64,000 nt of DNA from JAYPWI01 sp038135065 (GCA_038135065.1 JAYPWI010000015.1:26665-90664), one strand, 5' to 3'. Shown: positions 25,784 to 33,088, numbered from the stretch's first letter. Program-made: numbers and translations. Notes: generated by a model not told the origin, from the sequence alone.

Positions 25784-26269
25784 ATGAAGATCCGACCCAA
25801 GCTCTCCGAGTTGCCCATGTCGTACACCCTGGCCCAGGTGGACGGGACGACTGACAGCTACATGGCCTTCGGCAAGGCCCTGTGGGCGGACGACGGAGCG
25901 ACCTCGGGCCGGTTGAAAGAACTCGTGTTCATTCGGTCGTCCATCGTCAACCAGTGCCCCACCTGAGTGACCGGACATGTTGCCTCGGCGAGGCAACGAG
26001 GGGTCACCGACGGGGAACTCGACGCGCTCTACGAGCCGCAGCGTTGGTCGGAGGTGTTCGACGATGAGAGCGTCGCTGCACTGCAGTTGGCCGACGCATT
26101 GTCGGGGGACTCGTATGCGGTCGACGCCGAGCTGGTCGGGCGGCTGCATCAGCACTTCGACGAGCAGGGCCTGTCGGAGCTGATCCTGGTCGCCGGACAG
26201 GCCAACCTGAACAACCGCGTGGGCAACGGGGCCAAGCAGTTGCTCGGTCGGCCCCCGGCGGGGTCCTGA
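25784..26269 (+). CDS. AhpD/CMD-family protein with in-frame TGA at the catalytic Cys (probable selenoprotein)
   Basis: Read through TGA 25964-25966, this gene encodes a 161-residue alkylhydroperoxidase-D/carboxymuconolactone decarboxylase-fold protein. The TGA is codon 61 and sits exactly where the second Cys of the CxxC active site belongs: NQCPT-U-VTGHVASARQRGV. Relative to mycobacterial AhpD, Glu46, Cys58, Sec61 and His65 reproduce the spacing of Glu118, Cys130, Cys133 and His137. The family-typical sequence continues in the same frame to TGA 26269 (SARQRGVTDGELDAL, then FDDESVAALQLADAL). A stem-loop begins directly after the TGA. A nonsense-mutated pseudogene is the alternative, but precise placement at the catalytic position argues against it. 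The predicted role is a peroxidase or disulfide reductase. Confidence 0.82.
25967..26007 (+). promoter_or_regulatory. Candidate bacterial SECIS element after UGA of the AhpD-like gene
   Basis: Immediately after the TGA, GTGACC (25967-25972) pairs with GGTCAC (26002-26007), and GTTGCCTC (25979-25986) pairs perfectly with GAGGCAAC (25990-25997), leaving apical loop GGC (25987-25989). The loop starts 21 nt after the UGA and begins with G, both features of bacterial SECIS elements read by SelB. It lies wholly within the coding region, as expected in bacteria. Confidence 0.75.
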
Positions 26270-26445
26270 GGGTCGGGGCGGCGCCAACGCCTGACCGATG
26301 ATGCTGGCGGGTGGTGGAGCTATCGGCAGAAGTGCTTCGACGCTGGTCAGTGCTGGTGATCGGGGCCCCCGCAGTTGTCGGCGCGGAAGTTTTCACACCG
26401 TCCTTGACCGTAAGCGACCGTTCCTCGGCGTCTCTGCGTGAGGCT

Positions 26446-26880
26446 TCACAGAGGCTTGCGAGTAGATGCGTCGTCGCGTTCGGAGGTGTCTCTTTGGGGG
26501 CTATCCCAGTAGTTGGCCCTCTCGGGGATGACCCAGCGCACGCCGCCGCGGGGATCGGTGACATCGCCCCGGTAGCGGGGGATGACGTGGATGTGTGCGT
26601 GGGCGACGGTTTGCCCCGCTGGCTCGAGGACATTGACGCCGACGTTGAAGCCTTCCGGGGAGTGCTTGGTCGTAAGTTCGGCGTACACCACGTCGACGAG
26701 TCGCCACATTGCAGCGCGGGGTTCCGGTGCGATGTCGAACAGGTTGGCGGCGTGGTTGCGCGGGGCGACCAGTGTGTGACCGGGAGACACGGGGAAGGCG
26801 TCAGGGAAAGCAACGGCGTGCTCGTTGCCGCTCGTGTAGTCGCCGGAAGTGACTCGGTCACAGAATCTGCAGTCGTTCAT
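26446..26880 (-). CDS. HIT-family (histidine triad) protein
   Basis: This 144-residue protein has a histidine-triad nucleotide-binding domain. The triad is HAHIHVI (His94, His96, His98) and the N-terminal CRFC pair resembles the zinc site of Hint/HIT proteins. FPVSPGHTLVAPRNH is the substrate-binding strand. HIT proteins hydrolyse or transfer nucleotides such as AMP-amidates. Its ATG overlaps the stop of the upstream HNH nuclease gene (TGATG), so the two are translated as a unit. The C-terminus after residue 110 is a short polar tail. The coupling suggests a joint function, possibly defence; this is inference. Confidence 0.87.
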   Translation of the reverse strand: MNDCRFCDRVTSGDYTSGNEHAVAFPDAFPVSPGHTLVAPRNHAANLFDIAPEPRAAMWRLVDVVYAELTTKHSPEGFNVGVNVLEPAGQTVAHAHIHVIPRYRGDVTDPRGGVRWVIPERANYWDSPQRDTSERDDASTRKPL

Positions 26881-27932
26881 CAGAAGAGGGGTGCCTGTTC
26901 GTCGTGGGCGGTCCAGCCTCGCTCACCGGTGGCGACTGTCGTGGCGTGGTCCATGGCTGCAAGTAGGAATCGTCGTCGTGTGGCGGTGTCGAGCCCAGCG
27001 GCGAGGATCAGTGTTTCCTTGAGCGGGTGGTTAGAGCTGATGAGGAACTCGTTGCGCCGGTGGAGCCGTTCGAGATAGCGACGGTGGGGGATCGCCGCGA
27101 ACTTACCGGCGGTGCCGCGGTTGCAGTTCGAGCACGCGAGGACGAGGTTCCAGGGTGAGTCGAGGTCCAGTGGCAGTCCCCTGGACATGAGTGCGTGGGG
27201 CAGGAAGTGATCGACGTCGGGGGCGATTCCCTGGCCGGTCAAGCTCATGGGGGCGAAGCAGTAGAAGCAGTGACCCTTCTGGTAGCCGTTCAAGGCGGGT
27301 CGCACTTCGGTGATCGACTGACGCCGTCCGGTCAAAGCCGGAACGAGCAGCTCTCGGGGGGCGTCGTACAGCACGATCACCTGTTGCCCTTCGGCCTTGC
27401 CGTGCCACGCCTCCTCGACAAGCCGCCAGCGTGCTTCGGTCTCGAGTCCGAGGTCGACTGCGTCCCGGCTGGTGGCGAGTTCGAGCATCTCGTCCGTCAG
27501 GCGGATGCTGCCGGTCGTCGACCGTTCATCGATGAAGAATCGGGTGGGAACTTCGCCCTGGCCGACGACGTGGAAGGCATCGATCACGTTGTTGAACCCC
27601 AGCAGCACCGTCGCGGTGCGGAGCTCCCCGTCGTTGATCCGTCCGGCGTTGTAGAACCGACAGGCGTCGAGGAACTTGCTGCGCTCAAACGTGCCCTGCC
27701 GGTCGACTCGGGCGATGTGTTCGCAGACGTTCCGGGCGAAGGGCACCGCGAGCAGCTCCAGCGGGACCTGCTCCTCGCCCGATTGCGACAGCTCCAGAAG
27801 CGACTTCGCGAGAGCAAACTTGTATGACGCAACGTTGCGCCCGAACAGCACGATGCTGCGCCAGTGCTCACGCTCGCTCTGGTCGGTCCCTGCGAAATGT
27901 GCGGCTGCGCTGGTTGCCACGAACTCGATCAT
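26880..27932 (-). CDS. HNH endonuclease family protein
   Basis: This 350-residue protein has an unassigned helical N-terminal two-thirds and a C-terminal HNH nuclease domain. The HNH core is GHCFYC (zinc Cys pair), DVDHFLPHAL (the DH that supplies catalytic His) and DSPWNLVLACSNCNRGTAGK (Asn and second Cys pair). This is a treble-clef metal-dependent nuclease. It is translationally coupled to the downstream HIT gene and lies near ssrA, in a stretch of nuclease-related genes. No methyltransferase is adjacent, so it is not an obvious restriction enzyme. It might be a defence effector or homing-type nuclease. Confidence 0.83.
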   Translation of the reverse strand: MIEFVATSAAAHFAGTDQSEREHWRSIVLFGRNVASYKFALAKSLLELSQSGEEQVPLELLAVPFARNVCEHIARVDRQGTFERSKFLDACRFYNAGRINDGELRTATVLLGFNNVIDAFHVVGQGEVPTRFFIDERSTTGSIRLTDEMLELATSRDAVDLGLETEARWRLVEEAWHGKAEGQQVIVLYDAPRELLVPALTGRRQSITEVRPALNGYQKGHCFYCFAPMSLTGQGIAPDVDHFLPHALMSRGLPLDLDSPWNLVLACSNCNRGTAGKFAAIPHRRYLERLHRRNEFLISSNHPLKETLILAAGLDTATRRRFLLAAMDHATTVATGERGWTAHDEQAPLF

Positions 27933-28015
27933 GGCAGCGTCATCAAGCCACTGCGTACCCAGCGGCCCGGCCTCGGTCCCCCCGGCATCCGAACCCCTGG
28001 ATACCGTGGCGGTTC

Positions 28016-28604
28016 ATGGGGGACAGCGACACTCTGCTGCGGTCGGGAACTTTGCTCTCCCGGGCGAAGGTGTTCGCCCGCCCGTGTCCCATACCGGCAA
28101 CCAGCGGGGTCTACGGCTGGTGGTTCGACGAGATCCCACTCGGCGCCGCCCGCCGCGTGCATCACCCGTGACCAGTGGACGTTGCTCTACGTGGGGATCT
28201 CGCCGAAGGCCCCGCCGCGCAACGGCGCAGCACCGAGCCGCCAGACGATGCGAACCCGGGTCCGCTACCACTACAGAGGTAATGCCGAAGGGTCGACACT
28301 CCGGCTGACCCTGGGCGTGCTCCTCGCCGACCGGCTCGGCCTCGCGCTGCGCCGGGTCGGCAGCGGCACGCGACGCACTTTTTCGGCTGGCGAGCAGGAG
28401 CTGCCCGCGTGGATGGCGGACCATGCCCGCGTCAACATCGTCGAGCACCCGACACCCTGGACGCTCGAGGAAGAGCTGATCGGCTCTCTCGACCTGCCGC
28501 TGAACCTCGACCAGAACAGCCACCACGGCTTTCACGCCGAGCTGAGCGCACGTCGCCGCGCCGCCAAGGCCGCTGCCGCAGCGTTGCCGGTCCTGCCTCG
28601 CTGA
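28016..28604 (+). pseudogene. GIY-YIG nuclease family gene, frameshifted
   Basis: The first part from ATG 28016 encodes SGVYGWWFDEIPLGAA, carrying the GIY half of the domain, but this frame ends in TGA at 28171. Family sequence resumes in the +1 frame near 28145-28155 with CITRDQWTLLYVGISPK (the YIG half), then TLGVLLADRLGLALRR, LPAWMADHARV and LNLDQNSHHGFHAELS to TGA 28604. A single extra base, likely in the GC-rich run GGCGCCGCCCGCCGCG near 28145, would explain the break. It may be a true pseudogene, a sequencing error, or (less likely) programmed frameshifting. Confidence 0.75.
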
Positions 28605-28648
28605 CACAACTGAGTGTGCGGTCAGCGCGGAAAACCCGAAGCCGGCGC

Positions 28649-28667
28649 CTGAGCGCTCCGTGCTCAG
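28649..28667. terminator. Weak hairpin between the GIY-YIG gene and a small convergent gene
   Basis: CTGAGC (28649-28654) and GCTCAG (28662-28667) are complementary with a seven-base loop. The hairpin lies between two convergent genes and may act as a bidirectional terminator. It lacks a U-run. Confidence 0.3.
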
Positions 28668-28674
28668 CACCCGC

Positions 28675-28896
28675 TCACCCCATGTGGTCGTCGTAAAGAG
28701 CGGCGGCCTGGTCGGCGGTGAGGTACACGAACCCGTGGCACTCGCTCCCGAGCCGCAGCAGCGGGTGTTCCGGGTCGCCGAGCTCGGAGTCGCGGTGCCA
28801 GTTCCCGGGCATCCGCATCTTGTACGACACCGCGGTGAGCCCATAGATGAGGGTGCTGCACGCCAGTACGGTGCTGCGGGTGAGCCCGCAGGTCAT
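28675..28896 (-). CDS. Hypothetical 73-residue protein
   Basis: I do not recognise this small protein. From ATG 28896 it reads MTCGLTRSTVLACSTLIYG, then MRMPGNWHRDSELGDPEHPLLRLG and a C-terminal FVYLTADQAAALYDDHMG; key visible features are a mildly hydrophobic start and a His/Asp-rich middle. An open frame extends upstream to 29022 but would abut the tmRNA terminator, so the shorter start is preferred. It lies just downstream of ssrA and may belong to the accessory patch here. Whether it is expressed is uncertain. Confidence 0.45.
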   Translation of the reverse strand: MTCGLTRSTVLACSTLIYGLTAVSYKMRMPGNWHRDSELGDPEHPLLRLGSECHGFVYLTADQAAALYDDHMG

Positions 28897-28993
28897 GTTC
28901 TCGGTCTGGCTGTTCCGCCGGTTCCCGTTCGACCCCTCGACATGGGTGCGCCGGGAACGTCCACCACTCACCGTGGGGTGATTTCTGATGACA

Positions 28994-29019
28994 GGGTCTC
29001 GCCATTTCGGGCGAGACCC
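28994..29019 (-). terminator. Terminator hairpin of ssrA
   Basis: On the minus strand, three bases after the tmRNA CCA end, GGGTCTCGCC and GGCGAGACCC form a perfect 10-bp stem with loop CGAAAT. No U tract follows. Position directly after ssrA suggests termination and 3' end protection before processing. Confidence 0.72.
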
Positions 29020-29022
29020 CAT

Positions 29023-29385
29023 TGGTGGAGGTGGCGGGAATCGAACCCGCGTCCTTCAACGTTTCAAAGAGGCTTCTCCGAGCGCAGTCGCTGAGCAGAT
29101 TGTCGGGCGAGAGTCGGGCAGCGACACCCTTCTCCTGCCGTAGCCGACGAGATGTCCCCACCGCCGGGTCGGCGCCGACGGCGGGTGAGCCCCGTGAATG
29201 AGGGCCACCGTTGCCTACAGGGCTAAGGCATCAGGGCCGTACCCACTACCTGGAATCAGGCAGCGAGCGCCATGTCATCAGTGTTGACGTTGGCGTTTGT
29301 GGTTGTTCCGGCTCTTTAACGTGGCTCCGGAGACCACGGCTCGCTTCTCTCCTGTCAACCGTCAAAGTCGAAACCGATCACCCCC
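29023..29385 (-). ncRNA. ssrA: Transfer-messenger RNA (tmRNA)
   Basis: The 363-nt gene is recognised from both ends. The 5' end GGGGGTGATCGGTTTCGAC matches the standard tmRNA start, and the 3' end has a T-arm (GCGGG, TTCGATT, CCCGC), then CACCTCC and ACCA. The 5' GGGGGUG pairs with CACCUCC to close the acceptor stem, with one G-U pair. With SmpB it rescues stalled ribosomes and tags nascent proteins for proteolysis. The smpB gene lies just upstream on the same strand, as often seen. A strong hairpin terminator follows. Confidence 0.97.
29256..29294 (-). other. tmRNA tag-peptide reading frame
   Basis: Within ssrA the resume codon GCC (29294-29292) opens a 12-codon frame reading ANVNTDDMALAA, ended by TGA at 29258-29256. 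The terminal ALAA is the degradation signal read by Clp-type proteases; a clpP gene lies 7 kb away. Confidence 0.9.
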
Positions 29386-29397
29386 TGGGTGGGTGTG

Positions 29398-29414
29398 CCG
29401 GTGACCGTCACCGG
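29398..29414. promoter_or_regulatory. 17-bp palindrome just upstream of ssrA
   Basis: CCGGTGAC-C-GTCACCGG is a perfect odd palindrome ending 13 bp upstream of the mature tmRNA 5' end. It could be an operator, or a hairpin in the precursor 5' leader guiding RNase P processing. Which is not decidable from sequence. Confidence 0.4.
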
Positions 29415-29468
29415 GCGCACGTCGTCAATCTAACGGTCGGCTGTGACAAGCGGCAGTCGAGGACCCCG

Positions 29469-29945
29469 TCAGCGGTTGCGACGGGCCATGGCCCGCCTGG
29501 CCTCGAGATCGGCATCTCGTTTGCGGATGGCCTGCCGCTTGTCGTACAGCCGGCGGCCCTTGGCCAGGGCCAGCTCCAGCTTGGCTCGCCCGTCCCTGAA
29601 GTAGATCGACAGGGGGACCAACTGCAGCGGTTCCTGCTCGGTTCGGACCCGCAGGCGGTCGATCTCGTTGCGGTGGAGCAACAGCTTGCGGGGTCGGCCC
29701 ACGGCGTGGCCCGTATGGGCCGAGGAGTGCCCCCACGGGGAGATGCGTAGCCCCATCAGCCACATCTCGTTGCTGCGCACCCGACCGTAGGCGTCAGCCA
29801 TCTGCACGGTGCCTTCTCGCAACGACTTGACCTCGCTGCCCTTGAGCACCATCCCGCATTCGTAGGTGTCGAGGATGTCGTAGTTCGCCCGGGCTCGACG
29901 GTTCGAGGCCACGGTGAAGCGGTCGGAGGGCCCCTTGTTCGCCAT
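29469..29945 (-). CDS. smpB: SsrA-binding protein SmpB
   Basis: This 158-residue protein is the tmRNA partner that delivers it to stalled ribosomes. It has the OB-fold signatures NRRARANYDILDTYECGMVLKGSEVKSLREG (key residues: YDI, E-G-LxGxEVKSLR) and the C-terminal DKRQAIRKRDADLEAR tail that occupies the mRNA channel. Length and motifs are standard. It lies 83 bp upstream of ssrA on the same strand. Confidence 0.97.
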   Translation of the reverse strand: MANKGPSDRFTVASNRRARANYDILDTYECGMVLKGSEVKSLREGTVQMADAYGRVRSNEMWLMGLRISPWGHSSAHTGHAVGRPRKLLLHRNEIDRLRVRTEQEPLQLVPLSIYFRDGRAKLELALAKGRRLYDKRQAIRKRDADLEARRAMARRNR

Positions 29946-30038
29946 CGCCCCAACGCTACCGGCCGGCCGTGACGGGCACTGCGGCTGCGGTTGCCTGCGG
30001 TCCGGGCAAAGTCGATCAAGGCAGTAATGGTGATCGGG

Positions 30039-30069
30039 GTAGTCAGGAATGATTGGTCCGGACTACAAT
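30039..30069 (+). promoter_or_regulatory. Candidate promoter and operator of cysO-cysM
   Basis: GTAGTC (30039-30044) and GACTAC (30061-30066) form an inverted repeat with a 16-bp spacer. The right arm overlaps TACAAT (30064-30069), a good -10 element about 55 bp upstream of the cysO start. A -35 match is weak, which suggests an activator or repressor site over the promoter. Confidence 0.42.
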
Positions 30070-30123
30070 CCCTACCGCTGGGGTCGGATTTTCGACCCGC
30101 CTGCTGCGAGGAGTGCCCCCATC

Positions 30124-30405
30124 ATGGCCGTGACCGTCCGCCTGCCCACCGTCCTGCGCCCCCATGCCAACGGGGAGGCGAAGGTCGATGCTGCAGGGTC
30201 GACCGTGCGGGAGGTCGTAGAGAACTTGGTGGCCTCGTTTCCGGGTATCAAGCCGAACTTGCTGAGCGACGACGGTTCGCTCCACCGCTTCGTCAACGTG
30301 TACGTCAACGACGAAGACGTGCGGTACCTCGAGCAGATGGACACCCCGGTCGGTGACGGCGATGAGGTCACCATCCTGCCAGCGGTTGCCGGAGGAGCGT
30401 CGTGA
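30124..30405 (+). CDS. cysO: CysO-like ThiS/MoaD-family sulfur carrier protein
   Basis: This 93-residue ubiquitin-like sulfur carrier lies directly upstream of cysM. In Mycobacterium tuberculosis the CysO thiocarboxylate is the sulfide donor for CysM. The fold is visible from VTVRLPTVLRPHANGE to VNVYVNDEDVRYLEQ. The C-terminus reads PAVAGGAS, i.e. the essential GlyGly is followed by two extra residues, AS. A peptidase would have to expose GG before activation, as QbsD does for QbsE. No such JAMM peptidase gene is adjacent. ATG 30124 is chosen by homology; GTGA overlap couples it to cysM. Confidence 0.88.
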   Translation: MAVTVRLPTVLRPHANGEAKVDAAGSTVREVVENLVASFPGIKPNLLSDDGSLHRFVNVYVNDEDVRYLEQMDTPVGDGDEVTILPAVAGGAS

Positions 30406-31376
30406 ACCCCGACGGACCGGGCCACGGCCGGGTCTACACCAGCGTGGACGAGCTCATCGGCAACACGCCGATGATCGATGTGTCGCAACTGAGCCCCAAC
30501 CCCAAGGTCCGCATCCTGGCCAAGCTCGAGGGACAGAACCCGGCCGGGTCGGTGAAGGACCGCATCGCCAAGGCCATGATCGACGCCGCTGAGGCCGACG
30601 GGTCGCTTCGTCCGGGGCAGACCATCATCGAGCCCTCGTCGGGCAACACCGGGATCGCCCTGGCCATGATCGCCCGCCAGCGGGGCTATCCGATCAAGAT
30701 CGTCCTGCCTGAGAACGTGTCCATCGAGCGGCGCCAACTCCTCGAGATCTTTGGCGCCGAGATCATCCTGAGTCCAGGTGCGGAGGGCTCGAACGGTGCC
30801 GTGCGTCTGGCCCAACAGATCTCGGCCGAACACCCCGACTGGGCCTTCCTGTACCAGTACGGCAACGAGGCGAACCCCCAGGCCCACTACGACACCACAG
30901 GGCCTGAGATTCTGGCTGACGCCCCCGAGGTCACCCACTTCGTGGCCGGGTTGGGAACCAGCGGAACCCTGATGGGGGTCGGGTCGTACCTGAAGGAACA
31001 CAAGCCCGGTGTCGAGATCTGGGCCGTCGAGCCGCCGGCCGGTGAGCTGGTCGAGGGCCTGCGAAGCCTCGACGACGGCTATGTGCCGCCGGTGTTCGAG
31101 AAGTGGGGCGGGGCCGATCTGCTCGATCGCAAGATGATCGTCAGGCCGCGGGAGTCCATCGAGGCAGCTCGCATGCTGGTGTCCGACGCTGGCATCTTCG
31201 CCGGTATCTCGGCGGGGGCCGCCCTGGCCGGTGCTCGCAAGGCGGCTGCCCGGATCGACGAAGGCGTGATCGTGTTCGTGGTCTGCGACTACGGCTGGAA
31301 GTACCTCTCCACCGGGGCCTACACCGACGATCTCGACGCCGCAGCCGAACAGGCAGAGCAGATCATCTACTTCTGA
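30402..31376 (+). CDS. cysM: Cysteine synthase CysM (O-phosphoserine/CysO-dependent type)
   Basis: This 324-residue PLP enzyme of the cysteine synthase family has the PLP lysine in NPAGSVKDRI, the phosphate-binding loop EPSSGNTGIA, and GLGTSGTLMGVGSYLK. Length, linkage to cysO and the GLRSLDDG segment (equivalent to the region with the O-phosphoserine-selective Arg of mycobacterial CysM) suggest O-phosphoserine plus CysO-thiocarboxylate chemistry. It also has the long C-terminal tail (ending EQIIYF) characteristic of the mycobacterial enzyme. GTG 30402 overlaps the cysO stop. Confidence 0.92.
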   Translation: MNPDGPGHGRVYTSVDELIGNTPMIDVSQLSPNPKVRILAKLEGQNPAGSVKDRIAKAMIDAAEADGSLRPGQTIIEPSSGNTGIALAMIARQRGYPIKIVLPENVSIERRQLLEIFGAEIILSPGAEGSNGAVRLAQQISAEHPDWAFLYQYGNEANPQAHYDTTGPEILADAPEVTHFVAGLGTSGTLMGVGSYLKEHKPGVEIWAVEPPAGELVEGLRSLDDGYVPPVFEKWGGADLLDRKMIVRPRESIEAARMLVSDAGIFAGISAGAALAGARKAAARIDEGVIVFVVCDYGWKYLSTGAYTDDLDAAAEQAEQIIYF

Positions 31377-31449
31377 TCGATCGTCCCCTTGGTGCCGCTG
31401 GTGACCGATCGAAGGTCGTGACCCGACAGGGCGCGGCTGGCGACGTACC

Positions 31450-32220
31450 GTGGTCTCCGTGCGCTCCTTCGCCCTTCTTCGCCCACGTGGCAGGAAATTG
31501 TTGCCACTGGTCCTCGGCATGACGATCGCAGTTGGTGCCTGCGCCGGGAGCACCGACTCCGCCACCAGCACCCCGACGATCGCCCCGACCCAACCACCGG
31601 TGACCTCGGGAGTTGCCCCGGTGACAACTGCGGGATCCGTGCTCACCCAACCGGAGGCGACCACCAGCACCTCGATCGCATCCACCACCACGCTGGCTCC
31701 TGCCACGACCTCGCCTCCCACTACGACGGCCCCGCGCCCAGGGGGACTGGTGCTCCTCGGGGACGGCATCGGACCCCTCGCCTTCGGGTCCGGTCCCGAT
31801 GCGGCCATCGAGTTCCTCAGCGCCGCCCTGGGACAACCCATGGCCGACAGTGGGTGGACCGATCCGTTCTCCGTCTACGGCACCTGTCCCGGCACGGAGG
31901 TTCGTGGTGTCGAGTGGCCTGGTTTCCTCGCCCTGTTCGGCGACCCCGCCAGTGGAGGAGGCGAGCGGCACTTCATGGCCTACACCGTGGGCTGGTTCGG
32001 TCCCGACCCCTTCGGGCTCCGGACCGAGCAGGGGACAGCGGTTGGCGACAGCCGCGACGAGGTCGCAGCGGAGAACCTGGCGGCCACCTTCGTGGCGGCG
32101 GCCGATCCCTTCCCGCCCAGCGTGGTGATCGGCACCGACCGGGGGGACATCGTCGGGTACTTCACCGACGATGGTGCGATGTTGAGTTCGATCAGCGCTG
32201 GGGTCGCCTGCGGCGAGTAG
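31450..32220 (+). CDS. Lipoprotein with Thr/Ser/Pro-rich linker, hypothetical
   Basis: This 256-residue protein has a lipoprotein signal: basic residues near the start, a hydrophobic stretch and lipobox AVGAC, followed by a Thr/Ser/Pro-rich linker to about residue 95. The globular C-terminal part (GGLVLLGDGIGPLAFGSG, then FGLRTEQGTAVGDSRDEV) has no family I recognise, though the periodic pattern around GTAVGDSRDEV recalls actinobacterial cell-surface proteins. It probably sits on the outer face of the membrane. Its 3' end overlaps the convergent BrkB-like gene by 29 bp. Confidence 0.72.
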   Translation: MVSVRSFALLRPRGRKLLPLVLGMTIAVGACAGSTDSATSTPTIAPTQPPVTSGVAPVTTAGSVLTQPEATTSTSIASTTTLAPATTSPPTTTAPRPGGLVLLGDGIGPLAFGSGPDAAIEFLSAALGQPMADSGWTDPFSVYGTCPGTEVRGVEWPGFLALFGDPASGGGERHFMAYTVGWFGPDPFGLRTEQGTAVGDSRDEVAAENLAATFVAAADPFPPSVVIGTDRGDIVGYFTDDGAMLSSISAGVACGE

Positions 32221-33088
32221 GCCCACCGGGGACTTCCTGCGGTGCCGGGGTGTGGCCGGAAAGCCACTTGTTGACCTTGGCGCCCAACAGCAACACGAGG
32301 CTCATCAGGTAGGCGAGGGTGAACACCGCGAGGGCCGCTCCAGCGAGGCCCAGGAACCCATTCGCTCCCGACGCAACCGAGGTGAATCCGGCGAAGCCGG
32401 CCACCAGGACCAACCACCCGATCGCAGTCAGGGCTGCCCCGGGCAGGTCGACACGCCACGGGGTTCGATGGTTGGGTGCGACGTGGTAAAGGGTGGCGGC
32501 CCAGGCGATCAGCACCCCGAAGAGCAGTGGGTGCCGTAGCCACTGCACCGCCCACCGGTCAGGAAGATCGGGCCACAAGCCGTAGCGCAGCCACAGGGCG
32601 GCCGCCGCTATGCCCACCGTGCCCAGGCCCAGCCCCAACGCGGTGAGACGCAGCCGCCACCACCGCCGCGCCTCGTCGACGCCGTAGGCCACGTCGAGGG
32701 CTCGGATCAGGCCACCGAATCCTCGAGACAGAGCGATCAGGGCCACCGCGAAACCGATGGTGGCAACGCCCACCCGAGACTGGTCGAACAACTCGCTCAC
32801 CGCTGTCGTGATCGGGCCTGCATCCTCGCCGAATGTCTCCTGGGCCCAGTCCAATGTGGCTTGCCGGGCGTTGGTGGCCAGGTCGTCACCGACCAGGGGT
32901 GCGAGCGAACCCAGCGACGCGACCAGGGCCAGGATCACCGCTGGCAGGGTGAGCAGGGTGAAGAAGGTCACTGATGCCGCGAGATCGCTGATTCGGTCCC
33001 GGGACAGCTCTCGGCGGAAGGGGGTGATCGAATCCCACACCCCAGTTGCCCAACCGGTCAGGCGGTGGGGCAGTGAGCGGCCGGTCAT
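32192..33088 (-). CDS. YihY/BrkB-family inner membrane protein
   Basis: This 298-residue protein has six hydrophobic segments and matches the YihY/virulence factor BrkB family: SDLAASVTFFTLLTLPAVILAL at TM1, GFAVALIALSRGFGGLIRALDVAYG, and WRVDLPGAALTAIGWLV. The family is often annotated as ribonuclease BN by error; actual function is unknown. The C-terminal tail is short and basic. It is convergent with, and overlaps, the lipoprotein gene, and divergent from the MBL gene. Confidence 0.85.
   Translation of the reverse strand: MTGRSLPHRLTGWATGVWDSITPFRRELSRDRISDLAASVTFFTLLTLPAVILALVASLGSLAPLVGDDLATNARQATLDWAQETFGEDAGPITTAVSELFDQSRVGVATIGFAVALIALSRGFGGLIRALDVAYGVDEARRWWRLRLTALGLGLGTVGIAAAALWLRYGLWPDLPDRWAVQWLRHPLLFGVLIAWAATLYHVAPNHRTPWRVDLPGAALTAIGWLVLVAGFAGFTSVASGANGFLGLAGAALAVFTLAYLMSLVLLLGAKVNKWLSGHTPAPQEVPGGPTRRRRPQR

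Noticed and set aside
26312..26319. TGGTGGAG as an att repeat of the ssrA 3' end
   Set aside because: Only 8 bp match the ssrA end at 29023-29030. Too short and common in this GC-rich DNA to claim an attachment site, and no integrase is present.
26311..27078. Plus-strand open frame across the HIT gene
   Set aside because: It is antisense to a well-supported HIT gene and the translation has no recognisable domain.
28151..28171. TGA at 28169-28171 as a third Sec codon, in the GIY-YIG gene
   Set aside because: The family sequence resumes in another reading frame, so a frameshift explains it. The TGA is not at a Cys position and no hairpin follows in the same frame.
29386..29468. Promoter hexamers for ssrA (TTGTCA and TAGATT)
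   Set aside because: Spacing between them is only about 11-12 bp, too short for a standard promoter; no confident call made.
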